A stretch of 64,000 bases of DNA from NCBI RefSeq assembly GCF_002803845.1, contig NZ_CP024985.1:8009501-8073500 (forward strand). Direction: 5' to 3'. The notes under the pieces are model-generated. The model was not told the origin of the DNA, ran no database searches, and saw only the letters and a program-made list of their open reading frames with translations. Both the position numbers and the translations under genes were made by a program. Shown here piece after piece: positions 44,684 through 53,393 of the stretch. Each line of letters opens with the position of its first letter. Position 1 is the stretch's first letter. The DNA is from Streptomyces lavendulae subsp. lavendulae (GTDB taxonomy: Bacteria > Actinomycetota > Actinomycetes > Streptomycetales > Streptomycetaceae).

Positions 44684-45697
44684 TCAGTACGGCAGGGCCC
44701 GCTTCGCGAAGGCAGGCGACAGCTCGTTCTGCGCGGCGCGCGGGAAGGCGACGGTGTCGGGGTTCCCGTCCGAGACGTACCTGCTCTTTCCGGCGGCGAG
44801 CTTGTCCAGCCAGCGCGAAGAACCGAACTCGGCGTCCTCGTCCTTCGGTCCCGCCGAGCGGATCCGGGGGATGGCGCCGGGCGTGAAGGCCTTCGCGAAG
44901 GGCGAGACCGACGGGTTGGCCCCCACGAGGTACACCCCGTCGTAGCGGTAGCCCGTTCCCCGGGCGGCCACCGCGGCCGGCTCGGGCATGGCACCGAAGG
45001 GCAGGGCGAGCGAGGTGACGCGGGTCCCGGGTGCGGCCTTCTCGATCGCCTGCTGGCCCGCCGAGATCGCCCGCGCGGCGCCCGCCTGGTCCAGGGAGCG
45101 CAGGTTCTCGTGCCGGTCGGTGTGGTTGGCCACCTCGTACCCGTGCGCCTTCAGCCAGGTCAGGGCCTTGGCGGAGCCCGTGGCCGAGAAGGCGTCCGCG
45201 TTGACGAAAAAGGTCGCCACCGGCTTGAACGCGGGGTACTTCTTGGCCGTCTCCGCCAGGATGGCGACGGCGGTGTCGGGCGCCGGGCTGCCGTCCGCGC
45301 CAAGCCGCACCTGACTGTTGGTCGAGTCGTCGAACGTGAGGACCACCGGGTGGGCGCCGGCCGGGATGTCGATGCGGCCCGTCTGGAAGTCCCGCGCGGT
45401 CACCGGCACGTAGTCCTCCCGTGCGAGGCGCTCCAGTTCGGCCCGGAAATCGGCCGGGGTGCGGTCGTAGACGCCGGCCGGCCTGTCGACGAGCTGGTGG
45501 TACATCAGCACCGGCACCTGGCCGAGTTCGTTGGCACCGACCTCCGCCGGGCCCTTCGCTGCGACGGGGGCGACCGCCGCCTGCGAGGCGGTCGTGCGAG
45601 GGTGCCCGCTGGTGGGTGACGGCCCCGTGGAACAGCCGGTGGCGAGCAGGGCGGCGGCGCCCGCCAGGGCGCCGAGCGGGACGAGGGGGTGGCGCAT
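44684..45697 (-). CDS. Lipoprotein polysaccharide deacetylase (NodB domain)
   Basis: The 337-residue protein has a signal peptide with lipobox LLATGCSTG and is therefore membrane-anchored. The NodB homology domain has the catalytic Asp pair in HPVVLTFDDSTNS and the metal ligands in NHTDRHENLRS (HxxxH), followed by LALPFGAMPEPAAV. It acts on cell-wall or exported polysaccharide (peptidoglycan GlcNAc, PNAG or similar). It diverges from a putative glycoside hydrolase gene of 542 residues, so the two may cooperate on the same extracellular glycan. Confidence 0.9.
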   Translation of the reverse strand: MRHPLVPLGALAGAAALLATGCSTGPSPTSGHPRTTASQAAVAPVAAKGPAEVGANELGQVPVLMYHQLVDRPAGVYDRTPADFRAELERLAREDYVPVTARDFQTGRIDIPAGAHPVVLTFDDSTNSQVRLGADGSPAPDTAVAILAETAKKYPAFKPVATFFVNADAFSATGSAKALTWLKAHGYEVANHTDRHENLRSLDQAGAARAISAGQQAIEKAAPGTRVTSLALPFGAMPEPAAVAARGTGYRYDGVYLVGANPSVSPFAKAFTPGAIPRIRSAGPKDEDAEFGSSRWLDKLAAGKSRYVSDGNPDTVAFPRAAQNELSPAFAKRALPY

Positions 45698-45909
45698 CAG
45701 GAGCCTTTCCACGGTGAGGTGTCGCGCCATACCTACCGGCGAGCGGAGCCCCGATACCGCACTGTCCCCTGCATGGCGTAGCCGCCACGCCGCAGACGAT
45801 CCGGGCCGTTCGTGTGAAATATCGGCCGAACCAGTCGACCGGCGCACGCAGCGGCAATGAATGGAGGCAGCATCCGGCCCGCACCCACACCCCCGGCACG
45901 AAGGACGTC

Positions 45910-47538
45910 ATGATGCCCCGCACCCGCATACCGAGCTCCGGCTCCTCCCGTCTTCTCCGCCGCCCGGCCCGTCGCGGCGCCCTCATAGCGACGACCGGGG
46001 CGCTCGCTCTCGCCGGCGCGGGCGTCGGTGCCTGGACGTTCCTCGCGCCGGGTCCGGGCATCCAGGGCGTGAGCGACGGCGCCGTCCTCGACGCACGCGC
46101 GGCCGCAGGGGTCAGCGCCTACCTCGCCGCGGGTACGCCCGGCGGCGGGAACAAGCCGCACGCCACCCTGGACGGAGCGGCGGTCCCCCTCACCGCCGAA
46201 GGCGCCCGCCTGAAGCTCGCCCTCCCGAAGCTCAAGGAGGGCCGGCACACCCTGGTGGTGTCGGGCGGCAGCGGCCTCCCCTTCGCTTCGTACCGCAAGG
46301 TCGTGGGCTTCAGCGTGGACACCACCCCGCCGGAGCTGAAGGTGGCCGACCCGGAGATCAAGAACGCCGCCGCCCCCGTGACCATCACCGGCAACGCCTC
46401 CGGCGACGCCCGCGTGAGCGTCAACGGCAAGAAGGTCCCCGTCGACGGGGCCGGCGCCTTCAAGGCCACGGTGCCCAAGGGCACGCCCGTCGTCACGGTC
46501 ACGGCGGTGGACCGCGCCGGGAACACCACCACCAAGGACGTGTCGGCCCGGGGGCGCCGCCCCATGATCCGCGCCGCGCACATCACCGCCATCGGCTGGG
46601 GCGACGACGGGCTCCGCGGCGGCATCCTCGCCCTGGTCCGCAGCGGCAAGCTCAACGCCGTCGAGCTGGACGTCAAGGACGAGGACGGCGAGGTCGGGTA
46701 CGCCTCCCAGGTCCCGCTGGCCCGCAGGATCGGCGCGGCCAAGGGCTACTACGACGCCCACAAGGCGATCGCCGAGCTCCACGCCGCCGGCGCCCAGGTC
46801 ATCGGCCGCATCGTGGCCTTCCGCGACCCCAAGCTCGCCGCGGCCGCCTGGAAGTCCGGCGACCAGGACCAGCTCGTACTGACCCCGTCGGGACAGCCCT
46901 ACGACGGCGGCCACTACGGCGCCCTGTCCTTCACGAACTTCGCCAACCCCACGGTCCGCAAGTACAACCAGGACCTCGCCCTCGAAGCGGCCCGGCTCGG
47001 CTTCGACGACATCCTCTACGACTACGTGCGCCGGCCCGACGGCCCGCTGTCGCACATGCGCTTCCCGGGCATCGGCACCGCCACGCCCGAGCAGTCCATC
47101 ACCTCGTTCGTCGCCGACACCCGCACCGCGCTGCGTCCCCAGGCCAAGTACCTCGGCGTCTCCGTCTTCGGCATCGCCGCGACCCGGCCCACCGAGATCG
47201 CCCAGGACATCGGCGCCCTGGTCAAGGTGACCGACTACGTCGCGCCGATGGTCTACCCGTCCCACTGGGCGCCGGGGGAGTACGGCGTCGCACAGCCCGA
47301 CACCTCCCCGTACGCGATCGTGCAGCGCTCGCTCGCCGACTTCGCCCGTCAGGCGAAGGGCACGCAGACCGAAATCGTCCCGTGGCTGCAGGACTTCTCG
47401 ATGGGCAGCACCTACGGGCCGGCCGAGGTGGCCGCACAGATCAAGGCGGCCGAAGCCAACAAGATGGAATCCTTCATCCTGTGGAACGCCGGCGCCCGCT
47501 ACCAGGGCGCGGCACTCCAGCAGATCGCCAAGCACTGA
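45910..47538 (+). CDS. Putative secreted glycoside hydrolase (DUF4015/COG1306 type)
   Basis: The 542-residue protein has a membrane or signal segment after a basic start (RRPARRGALIATTGALAL). Residues 60-220 form one or two beta-sandwich domains (VNGKKVPVDGAGAFKATVP, Big-like). The remainder is a TIM-barrel of the DUF4015 family: NAVELDVKDEDGEVGYASQV, GFDDILYDYVRRPDG and DYVAPMVYPSHWAPGEYG. It is related to alpha-amylase-fold putative hydrolases of unknown substrate. It diverges from the polysaccharide deacetylase gene. The start ATG 45910 (AAGGACGTC) is followed by an in-frame ATG. Confidence 0.85.
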   Translation: MMPRTRIPSSGSSRLLRRPARRGALIATTGALALAGAGVGAWTFLAPGPGIQGVSDGAVLDARAAAGVSAYLAAGTPGGGNKPHATLDGAAVPLTAEGARLKLALPKLKEGRHTLVVSGGSGLPFASYRKVVGFSVDTTPPELKVADPEIKNAAAPVTITGNASGDARVSVNGKKVPVDGAGAFKATVPKGTPVVTVTAVDRAGNTTTKDVSARGRRPMIRAAHITAIGWGDDGLRGGILALVRSGKLNAVELDVKDEDGEVGYASQVPLARRIGAAKGYYDAHKAIAELHAAGAQVIGRIVAFRDPKLAAAAWKSGDQDQLVLTPSGQPYDGGHYGALSFTNFANPTVRKYNQDLALEAARLGFDDILYDYVRRPDGPLSHMRFPGIGTATPEQSITSFVADTRTALRPQAKYLGVSVFGIAATRPTEIAQDIGALVKVTDYVAPMVYPSHWAPGEYGVAQPDTSPYAIVQRSLADFARQAKGTQTEIVPWLQDFSMGSTYGPAEVAAQIKAAEANKMESFILWNAGARYQGAALQQIAKH

Positions 47539-47566
47539 CGGGGCCCGGCCGGCGGCCGGGCAGGAG

Positions 47567-47592
47567 GCGGGTCCCCGGTACCGGGGGCCCGC
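47567..47592. terminator. Palindromic terminator between convergent genes
   Basis: The 26-nt palindrome from GCGGGTCCCCGG to the mirrored arm around GGTACC folds into a GC-rich hairpin (one G-T pair per arm) between the stops at 47538 and 47604. Confidence 0.65.
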
Positions 47593-47603
47593 CGCAGCGC
47601 GTT

Positions 47604-48392
47604 TCAGGCCTTGAGGATCCGTCCCGACACCGCCAGGGTGACGCGCCGCGGCGACAGGGCGGAGGCGAGGGCGGACACGCGGTTGGCGAGACCGGCGACG
47701 ATGCTGGGCGGGGTCTTGCCGCGCTCCAGCGCGCGCCGCGTGGCGGTCACGACCTGCTCGGGGGTCGCCATCCGGCCGACGGCCGCGTCACGGCTGCCGA
47801 CGACGTCGAAGAACTCGGTGCTGACCGGCCCTGGAGACACGGCGAGCACGCGCAGCGGGGAGGAGCGGGTCTCGTAGCCGACGGCCTCGGTGAAGCTCAG
47901 GACGAAGGCCTTGGTGGCGCCGTAGACCGCCATCGCCGGGGTCGGCTGGTACGCCGCCGCGCTCGCGACGGTGACCAGCGCGCCCCGGCCGTCGGCCACG
48001 AGATCGGGCAGGAACGCCCGGGTGAGTTCGGTGACGGCCACGACGTTCAGCTGGATCATCTCGTTGATCCGGGAGACGTCCTGGCGGAGGAAGGGGCCGT
48101 GGCTGCCGAAGCCGGCGTTGTTGACGAGGGTGTGGACCGTGATCCCGCGGGCGTCGAGCTCCGCGCGCAGTGAGGCGGCGGCGCCGGGTCGGGCGAGGTC
48201 GGCGGCGACGACGTGGGCCGTGACGCCGTAGCGCTTCTCCAGATCCGCCGCGAGCCCTTCGAGCCGGTCGAGGCGGCGGGCCACGAGTACGAGGTCCGCT
48301 CCGCGTTCGGCCCACTGGCGGGCGAACTCGACACCGAGGCCGGCACTTGCCCCGGTGATCAGGGCCACTGTTCCCTGGTATGTCATAGGCAT
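47604..48392 (-). CDS. Short-chain dehydrogenase/reductase
   Basis: The 262-residue classical SDR has the cofactor motif TGASAGLGVEFA, the NNAGFG motif and the catalytic Ser (VASAAAYQP) and YxxxK (YGATK). The basic ARRLDRLEGLA after strand 2 suggests NADPH. It is similar in style to DltE/ketoreductase-type SDRs. The start ATG 48392 (MPMTYQGTVALITG) is divergent from a TetR gene whose operator-like palindrome lies in the 93-bp gap, so expression is probably TetR-controlled. Confidence 0.9.
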   Translation of the reverse strand: MPMTYQGTVALITGASAGLGVEFARQWAERGADLVLVARRLDRLEGLAADLEKRYGVTAHVVAADLARPGAAASLRAELDARGITVHTLVNNAGFGSHGPFLRQDVSRINEMIQLNVVAVTELTRAFLPDLVADGRGALVTVASAAAYQPTPAMAVYGATKAFVLSFTEAVGYETRSSPLRVLAVSPGPVSTEFFDVVGSRDAAVGRMATPEQVVTATRRALERGKTPPSIVAGLANRVSALASALSPRRVTLAVSGRILKA

Positions 48393-48447
48393 GGTCGGCT
48401 GCTCCGTTTCCACGTGTTGATGGTCTCGAATGTAGGCGGCGCCACCA

Positions 48448-48463
48448 TTGTAGTCAACGACAA
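48448..48463. promoter_or_regulatory. Operator-like palindrome between SDR and TetR genes
   Basis: TTGTAGTCAACGACAA fits the symmetric pattern TTGTNGTNNACNACAA and lies in an AT-richer patch between the divergent starts at 48392 and 48486. Confidence 0.6.
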
Positions 48464-48485
48464 CATCTGGAGAGGGGAGCCCGCC

Positions 48486-49103
48486 TTGACCGAGGGGCCC
48501 TACCACCACGGCAACCTCAGGGCCGCTCTGCTGGAGCGCGCGGAGGCCGTCCTCACCGAGTCGGGCGTGGACGGCCTGTCCCTCCGCGCCCTGGCCCGCG
48601 ACCTCGGCGTGAGCCACGCCGCGCCGTCCCGCCACTTCCGCGACCGGCAGGCACTGCTGGACGCCCTCGCGGTCAGCGGCTTCACCCGGCTGAACGCGCG
48701 CCTGCGGACCGCCGCGGAAGCGCCCGGACCGGTGCCGGCGCGCCTGGCCGGCCTGGGGCGGGCGTACGTGGAATTCGCGGTCACCCAGGCACCTCTGCTG
48801 GCCCTCATGTTCAGCGCCAAGCACGCCGACGACTCCAGCGCCGAACTCAGGGAACTCGGGCACCACAGCCTCGACACGGCCGCCGCGCTCATCGCGCAGG
48901 CGCAGGAGGAGGGTGCCGTCCGCGCGGGCGACCCGGCGCGCCTCGCCCAGGTCGCCTTCTCCACGGTGCACGGCCTGGCCACACTGGCCCTGGGCTCCCT
49001 GCTCGACGACACCCCCCTGGCGGAGGCGACCGATCTGGCCCTGGACGTACTGCTGACCGGCCTGCGCCACCCCGACCGCCAGGGTCCCTCCCGGCTCATT
49101 TGA
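48486..49103 (+). CDS. TetR-family regulator with TTG start
   Basis: The 205-residue protein has an N-terminal helix-turn-helix (YHHGNLRAALLERAEAVL, LSLRALARDLGVSHAAPSRHF), the YHHG opening typical of a TetR subgroup, and a TetR_C_33-like helical domain (PLLALMFSAKHADDSSAEL). The start TTG 48486 is the only one that keeps the family N-terminus. It is preceded by GAGAGGGGAG. It probably represses the divergent SDR gene and itself. Confidence 0.85.
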   Translation: MTEGPYHHGNLRAALLERAEAVLTESGVDGLSLRALARDLGVSHAAPSRHFRDRQALLDALAVSGFTRLNARLRTAAEAPGPVPARLAGLGRAYVEFAVTQAPLLALMFSAKHADDSSAELRELGHHSLDTAAALIAQAQEEGAVRAGDPARLAQVAFSTVHGLATLALGSLLDDTPLAEATDLALDVLLTGLRHPDRQGPSRLI

Positions 49104-49123
49104 TCTTGTGACAAGATCACGGG

Positions 49124-49537
49124 ATGCTGCGACTCACCGATTTCATTGTCGATTGCCCGGACACCATGAAGCTGGCCGCCTTCTACTCCGAGGTGACGGG
49201 CAGCCCGGTCAAGGAGGGCAGTAACGAGCACTGGGCCGGCATCCAGTTCGGCCAGATCGAACTGGCCTTCATCCAGGTGGAGGACTACCGCGCCCCGCAG
49301 TGGCCCGACAGCGAGCACCCCAAGCAATTCCACCTCGACTTCGAGGTCGACGACGTCGAGGCCGAAGAGCGCCGCGTCCTGGCCCTCGGCGCGACCCTGC
49401 AGCGGGACTGCATCGGCCCCGAAGGCTACGGCTTCCGCGTCTACACCGACCCCATTGGCCACCCCTTCTGCCTCTGCCGCAACAAGGGTGTCATCTGGAC
49501 CGATCAGGGCCCCACCTGGCCGAAGCGCGACCAGTAG
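49124..49537 (+). CDS. VOC (glyoxalase/bleomycin-resistance) superfamily protein
   Basis: The 137-residue protein has two betaalphabetabetabeta modules: LTDFIVDCPDTMKLAAFYSE, ELAFIQVEDYRAPQW, FHLDFEVDDVEAEE and GFRVYTDPIGHPFCL. Candidate metal ligands are the His in KQFHLDFEV and the late acidic or His residue near GHPF. The function (dioxygenase, isomerase or drug binding) is open. It starts 21 bp after the TetR stop and may be cotranscribed. Confidence 0.85.
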   Translation: MLRLTDFIVDCPDTMKLAAFYSEVTGSPVKEGSNEHWAGIQFGQIELAFIQVEDYRAPQWPDSEHPKQFHLDFEVDDVEAEERRVLALGATLQRDCIGPEGYGFRVYTDPIGHPFCLCRNKGVIWTDQGPTWPKRDQ

Positions 49538-49846
49538 GCCGTGTTCCGAAGTGAGCTGAGCGGCGGGGTGTCCTGATCGGGAAGGAGCAAGGTCTCCGGC
49601 AAGGGCCCATCGACCTGGAAGAGCCCGACACCGGAGGCCTCGTGGCCACCCCGGCGGTGTGTTCCTGCCCCTGCGCCGCGGCGTCACCTCGCCCGCACCA
49701 GGGCGGCCGTCGCGGCCAGGTCCAGCCCGTCGTCGGGAAGGTCGTCGGGGTACGGGAGAAGGCCCCGCCGCAGTTCGTGGCACGCCCACCCCGGCCGCAC
49801 GCCGACGGCCGGCCGGTGTGTCGGTGCGGCTCTGTACCGTGCGGAC
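49538..49846. other. 309-bp gap containing a possible gene fragment
   Basis: No intact gene is seen. The minus strand holds a short coding-like remnant (49684-49800, described separately). The rest shows no repeat or palindrome. Confidence 0.35.
49684..49800 (-). pseudogene. Possible C-terminal gene fragment
   Basis: The minus strand reads WACHELRRGLLPYPDDLP, then DDGLDLAATAALVRAR and a stop, 38 residues from a GTG at 49800. The residue composition is protein-like rather than Arg/Pro/Gly noise, suggesting the 3' remnant of a deleted gene. There is no credible 5' part. Confidence 0.3.
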
Positions 49847-50434
49847 ATGGGCATCTACCTGGTCAGCATCGGCGCGGAGGAGTGGTTCGGTGAGGAAGAG
49901 GGAGGGTGGGGGAACGTCGCCTCGGCCTTGAACCGGGAGCTGAGGCGGCGTGGGCTGCCGCCCTACCTGTCCGTGCCCGAGGAAGCCGGATTCGTCCGCG
50001 GTTCCGGGCAGTCCTTCGAGGAGAAACTCGTCCCCTCCATGGACGGGTTCGGCGCACTGTGCGAGGCGCACCTCTCGCCCGGGGAGGCGGAAACCCTCTG
50101 CGGCTGGACGGTACTGGTGCCGGTGCCCCTCGACGAGGACATCCGGCTGCCCTTCGACGCCGGGTACGACGACGAGTCCCTGATCGCCGGCGCGCCCCGG
50201 GTACTGGCCCTCGCGGAGCGGCTGGCAGCGGCCATCGGCCTGCCGGCCGACATCCCGACGGCGTGCGACAACCTCGATCTGACCATGTGGTTCCTGGACG
50301 GGGCGGCCCAGGAACTGGCGGCCACCCGGCCAGGACCATGGAGCGAGGACCTGGGAACGGCCTTCTACGTCGCCCTGTACCTGCGCGCCGCCCAGCACTC
50401 GATCCGGCGCGGCTGCCCCCTCGTCTACTCCTGA
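49847..50434 (+). CDS. Hypothetical protein, actinobacterial
   Basis: The 195-residue acidic cytosolic protein (GAEEWFGEEEGGWGNVASAL) has normal codon bias and an ATG start at 49847. It includes WTVLVPVPLDEDIRLPFDAG in the middle and a helical C-terminus (FYVALYLRAAQHSIRRGCPL). No motif I can name. It resembles proteins of immunity or toxin-neighbour type found singly in Streptomyces, but there is no toxin partner here, so no function is assigned. Confidence 0.65.
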   Translation: MGIYLVSIGAEEWFGEEEGGWGNVASALNRELRRRGLPPYLSVPEEAGFVRGSGQSFEEKLVPSMDGFGALCEAHLSPGEAETLCGWTVLVPVPLDEDIRLPFDAGYDDESLIAGAPRVLALAERLAAAIGLPADIPTACDNLDLTMWFLDGAAQELAATRPGPWSEDLGTAFYVALYLRAAQHSIRRGCPLVYS

Positions 50435-50618
50435 ACGGTGTCGCTTCCGGCCGACACGACCACGTCGCGGAGACATCGAGGAAGCCCGGGGCGGCGTCCC
50501 GCTACGGCAGCCGGGCGGTTGGCGGCCGACCCGCGCGTGCGTTGGGGCGGGCTCGGCACGGAAGCTGATATTCCGTCATGGAACGCCCACCTGCCGCCCA
50601 CCGAGAGGGCCCCGGTCC

Positions 50619-51731
50619 ATGCCGTACGCGCCGACGCTCCGACGACGCCTGAACAGGTTGCTCACCGCGTCCCTCGGCGCGCTGCTCGCCGTCGCCGCCA
50701 CCACCGCCCCGGCCCGGGCGGACGTGGGCAACGTGACGGAGTACCCGGTCACGACCCCCGACAGCTTCCCCGCCGGCATCACGACGGGCCCGGACCGGGC
50801 CCTGTGGTTCACCGAGTCCGGGGTCAACCGGATCGGGCGCATCACGACCCGCGGCACCGTCACCGAATACCCGCTGCCGACCGCCGACAGCGTCCCCCAG
50901 AACATCACCCAGGGCCCCGACCGCGCCCTGTGGTTCACCGAAAACACCGCCGGCAGGATCGGCCGGATCACGACGAAGGGCCGGGTCACCGAGTTCCCGC
51001 TGCCCGGCCCGGGCCGCTTCCCCATCGGGATCGCGCTCGGCGCCGACCGCGCGCTGTGGTTCACCGAGCCGGGAACGAACGCCATCGGACGGATCACGGT
51101 CGACGGCACGGTGACCGAGTACGCCCTCCCCACGCCGGACAGCTTCCCGTACTACATCGCGGCCGCCCCCGACGGCTCCGTGTGGTTCACCGAGCTGCTC
51201 CCCGGCAAGATCGGCCGGATCAGCCCGTCCGGGCACATCACCGAGTTCCCGCTGTCCAGCGACTTCTCGTTCCCCAGCGGCATCGCGGCCGGACCCGGCG
51301 GAATGTGGTTCACCGCAAGCGGGCTGAACTCGGTCGGACGCATCACCCCGCGGGGCGACATCACGCTCTTCCCGCTGCCCGTCCCCGACAACCAGGTCTA
51401 CGACATCACCCGCGGCCCGGACGGACACATGTGGTACGCCGTGCAGTCCGGCCGCATCGGCCGGATCAGCGGGAGCGGTGCCATCACCGAGTTCGAAGTC
51501 CCGGGAGGCGCGGACAAGCTGCCCTTCAACATCACGGCCGGCCCCGACCGGAACATCTGGTTCACCGAGCTGCTGGCCGGCGCCGTCGGCCGGGTCCAGG
51601 CCCGCCCGGGCCACGGGGCCCACACGGCCCACCCGGCACCTTCGGGGCGCCCCCGCCCCCTCCACCAGCCGCCCCCGGACCACCGCCCCCTCCACCTCGT
51701 GCCCGGTCGGACCGGCTGGCCGCTGCACTGA
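50619..51731 (+). CDS. Secreted virginiamycin-B-lyase-like beta-propeller
   Basis: The 370-residue protein has a signal peptide (TASLGALLAVAATTAPARAD). At least six repeats of about 42 residues follow with the core GPDRALWFTE / IGRIT / GTVTEYPLP, the blade motif of Vgb (streptogramin lyase) propellers. Residues after about 325 leave the propeller and become Pro/His/Arg-rich; another frame there reads Pro/Gly-rich, so the 3' end may have shifted frame. Catalytic His/Glu residues of Vgb cannot be confirmed by eye. It may be a lyase or simply a binding propeller. Confidence 0.8.
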   Translation: MPYAPTLRRRLNRLLTASLGALLAVAATTAPARADVGNVTEYPVTTPDSFPAGITTGPDRALWFTESGVNRIGRITTRGTVTEYPLPTADSVPQNITQGPDRALWFTENTAGRIGRITTKGRVTEFPLPGPGRFPIGIALGADRALWFTEPGTNAIGRITVDGTVTEYALPTPDSFPYYIAAAPDGSVWFTELLPGKIGRISPSGHITEFPLSSDFSFPSGIAAGPGGMWFTASGLNSVGRITPRGDITLFPLPVPDNQVYDITRGPDGHMWYAVQSGRIGRISGSGAITEFEVPGGADKLPFNITAGPDRNIWFTELLAGAVGRVQARPGHGAHTAHPAPSGRPRPLHQPPPDHRPLHLVPGRTGWPLH

Positions 51732-51871
51732 TCGGCTCACGCCCGGCCCCCGCTCCGCGTACGGCGAGTCGAGCTTTCGGCGCCTCGTGCTCCCTGGACC
51801 GCCCGGACCGCCCGACGCACCGGCCCCGGGCGCCCGACGGGCCGACAGCCGGGTTCGTTAGGGTCAGGGGA

Positions 51872-52669
51872 ATGGAAGCCCGCACCCCGCCCGTCCTCCT
51901 CCTGCCCGCACCCCGCACCTCGACCGCCGAGCTCATCGCCCGGGCGGCGGCCTGGCGTGGCTACGACGTGGCCGACCGGGTGGCGAGCGCCCAGGGGCGC
52001 CGGGTGTACTGGTACGGCGGCCCCCGTGCGGCCGCACGCCTTGCCGACCCGCTGGGGCTCGGGCTGCTCGAACCGGCCGACGACTGGCTGACGCACGTAC
52101 CCCACCCCCTCCTGCGGCGCGAAATACGGCTCACCACCCTCGACGAGGCCCGCGCGCTGCGGAAACGGGCCTTCGTGAAGCCGCCCTCGGCCAAGATCGA
52201 CCTGCTGCCCGCCGCCGTCCACGAGGACGGGACCAGCCTGCCCGGCGGACTCGACGGCTCCACACCGGTCCTGGTGAGCGGGGTGGTGGAGTTCGCCGCC
52301 GAGTACCGGCTGTTCGTCCTCGACGGCGAAGCCGTCACCGGCAGCCGCTACGCCGTCCACGGACACCTCGACCCCGCACCGCTGGACGCCGGCAGCCGCG
52401 CCTTCGGGCGTACGGTCCTCGACGCCACGGCCACCGGGCTGCCCAGCGCGGTGTGCCTGGACATCGGCCGGCTCGCGGACGGCGGCTGGGCGGTGGTCGA
52501 GGCCAACATGGCCTGGTTCGCCCACTGCTACGCCGCCGAACCGGACCGCGTCCTCGACACGGTGCTCCGCGCCGCCGGCCCCGTCGCCGAGGTCACCGAG
52601 CGGGACCGGCCGTACCTGAGCGGCCCGTACCCCCTGAGGGGTGATTCGCCCCGGAAGGGAGCCGACTGA
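51872..52669 (+). CDS. ATP-grasp-like protein
   Basis: The 265-residue protein has the layout of small ATP-grasp ligases of the DUF4343 type: an N-terminal Rossmann-like part (LIARAAAWRGYDVADR), the lysine strand RAFVKPPSAKIDLLP, VLVSGVVEFAAEYRLFVLDG (hinge and acidic strand) and a C-terminal metal-binding VCLDIGRLADGGWAVVEANM. ATP-grasp members join carboxylates to amines or modify peptides. No precursor peptide is obvious next to it. It precedes a PASTA lipoprotein gene. Confidence 0.75.
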   Translation: MEARTPPVLLLPAPRTSTAELIARAAAWRGYDVADRVASAQGRRVYWYGGPRAAARLADPLGLGLLEPADDWLTHVPHPLLRREIRLTTLDEARALRKRAFVKPPSAKIDLLPAAVHEDGTSLPGGLDGSTPVLVSGVVEFAAEYRLFVLDGEAVTGSRYAVHGHLDPAPLDAGSRAFGRTVLDATATGLPSAVCLDIGRLADGGWAVVEANMAWFAHCYAAEPDRVLDTVLRAAGPVAEVTERDRPYLSGPYPLRGDSPRKGAD

Positions 52670-52727
52670 CCGTCACAGACCGGTCACAGCCACCACACAG
52701 CCGGCCGGCCCCCGCCAGCATGGCCCG

Positions 52728-53360
52728 ATGCGCACACATCACACCGCCGTCCTGCTCGCCGCGGTTGCTGCCCTCAGCACCCTCACCGCCTGCAACCCCC
52801 AGGCGAGCACCGACCCCAAGGCCGCCACCCCCGCCCCGGCCGCGCCCCGAACCACGTCACCCTCCGGCCCCGCGCCCGCCGCGAAGACCGCCACCCTGCC
52901 CGACCTCGTCGGCAAGGGCCTGCAGACCGCCCAGGACGAAGCACAGGCCGCCGGCTTCCACGCCCTCAAGTCCCACGACGCCCTCGGCCGTGACCGTCTC
53001 CAGGCCCTCGACAGGAACTGGAAGGTCTGCTCCCAGTCCCCGGCGCCGGGCAGCGCCGACACCGGTACCACCGTCGACTTCGGCGCCGTCAAGCTCGAAG
53101 AGACCTGTCCCGCCACCGACGCCCCGGCCCCGAAACCGGCCGGGAGCACCATGCCGGACTTCGTCGGCCAGGGCATGAAGGCCGTTCGCGCCGCCCTTCC
53201 CGGGAACGCGAGCATCACGGTGAAGGACGCGGTCCAGAGCCGCATGGTCCTCCAGGAGTCCAACTGGAAGGTCTGCACCCAGAACCCGGCCGCCGGGACC
53301 GCCCTCAACGGGCAGCCCGTCGCCTTCACCGTCGCCAAGACCGAAGAGACCTGCCCCTGA
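52728..53360 (+). CDS. PASTA-domain lipoprotein
   Basis: The 210-residue protein has a signal peptide with lipobox LSTLTACNP. Two PASTA domains follow: ATLPDLVGKGLQTAQDEAQA...DRNWKVCSQSPAPGS and STMPDFVGQGMKAVRAALPG...ESNWKVCTQNPAAGT. Each has a Cys in the WKVC motif and each ends with an EETCP sequence, so intramodule disulfides are likely. PASTA modules bind muropeptides or beta-lactams in PknB and PBPs. Stand-alone secreted forms are common in Streptomyces with unknown function. Confidence 0.88.
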   Translation: MRTHHTAVLLAAVAALSTLTACNPQASTDPKAATPAPAAPRTTSPSGPAPAAKTATLPDLVGKGLQTAQDEAQAAGFHALKSHDALGRDRLQALDRNWKVCSQSPAPGSADTGTTVDFGAVKLEETCPATDAPAPKPAGSTMPDFVGQGMKAVRAALPGNASITVKDAVQSRMVLQESNWKVCTQNPAAGTALNGQPVAFTVAKTEETCP

Positions 53361-53393
53361 CGAGGTGCGCGCCGACCCGGTGGAGCCGCTCCC

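Noticed and set aside
49684..49800. Independent small gene on the minus strand
   Set aside because: It has no ribosome site or 5' part, so I list it only as a possible fragment.
51600..51760. Collagen-like Pro/Gly protein in the alternative frame after the propeller
   Set aside because: The stretch is short, overlaps the end of a real gene and is explained by GC-rich codons or a frameshift.
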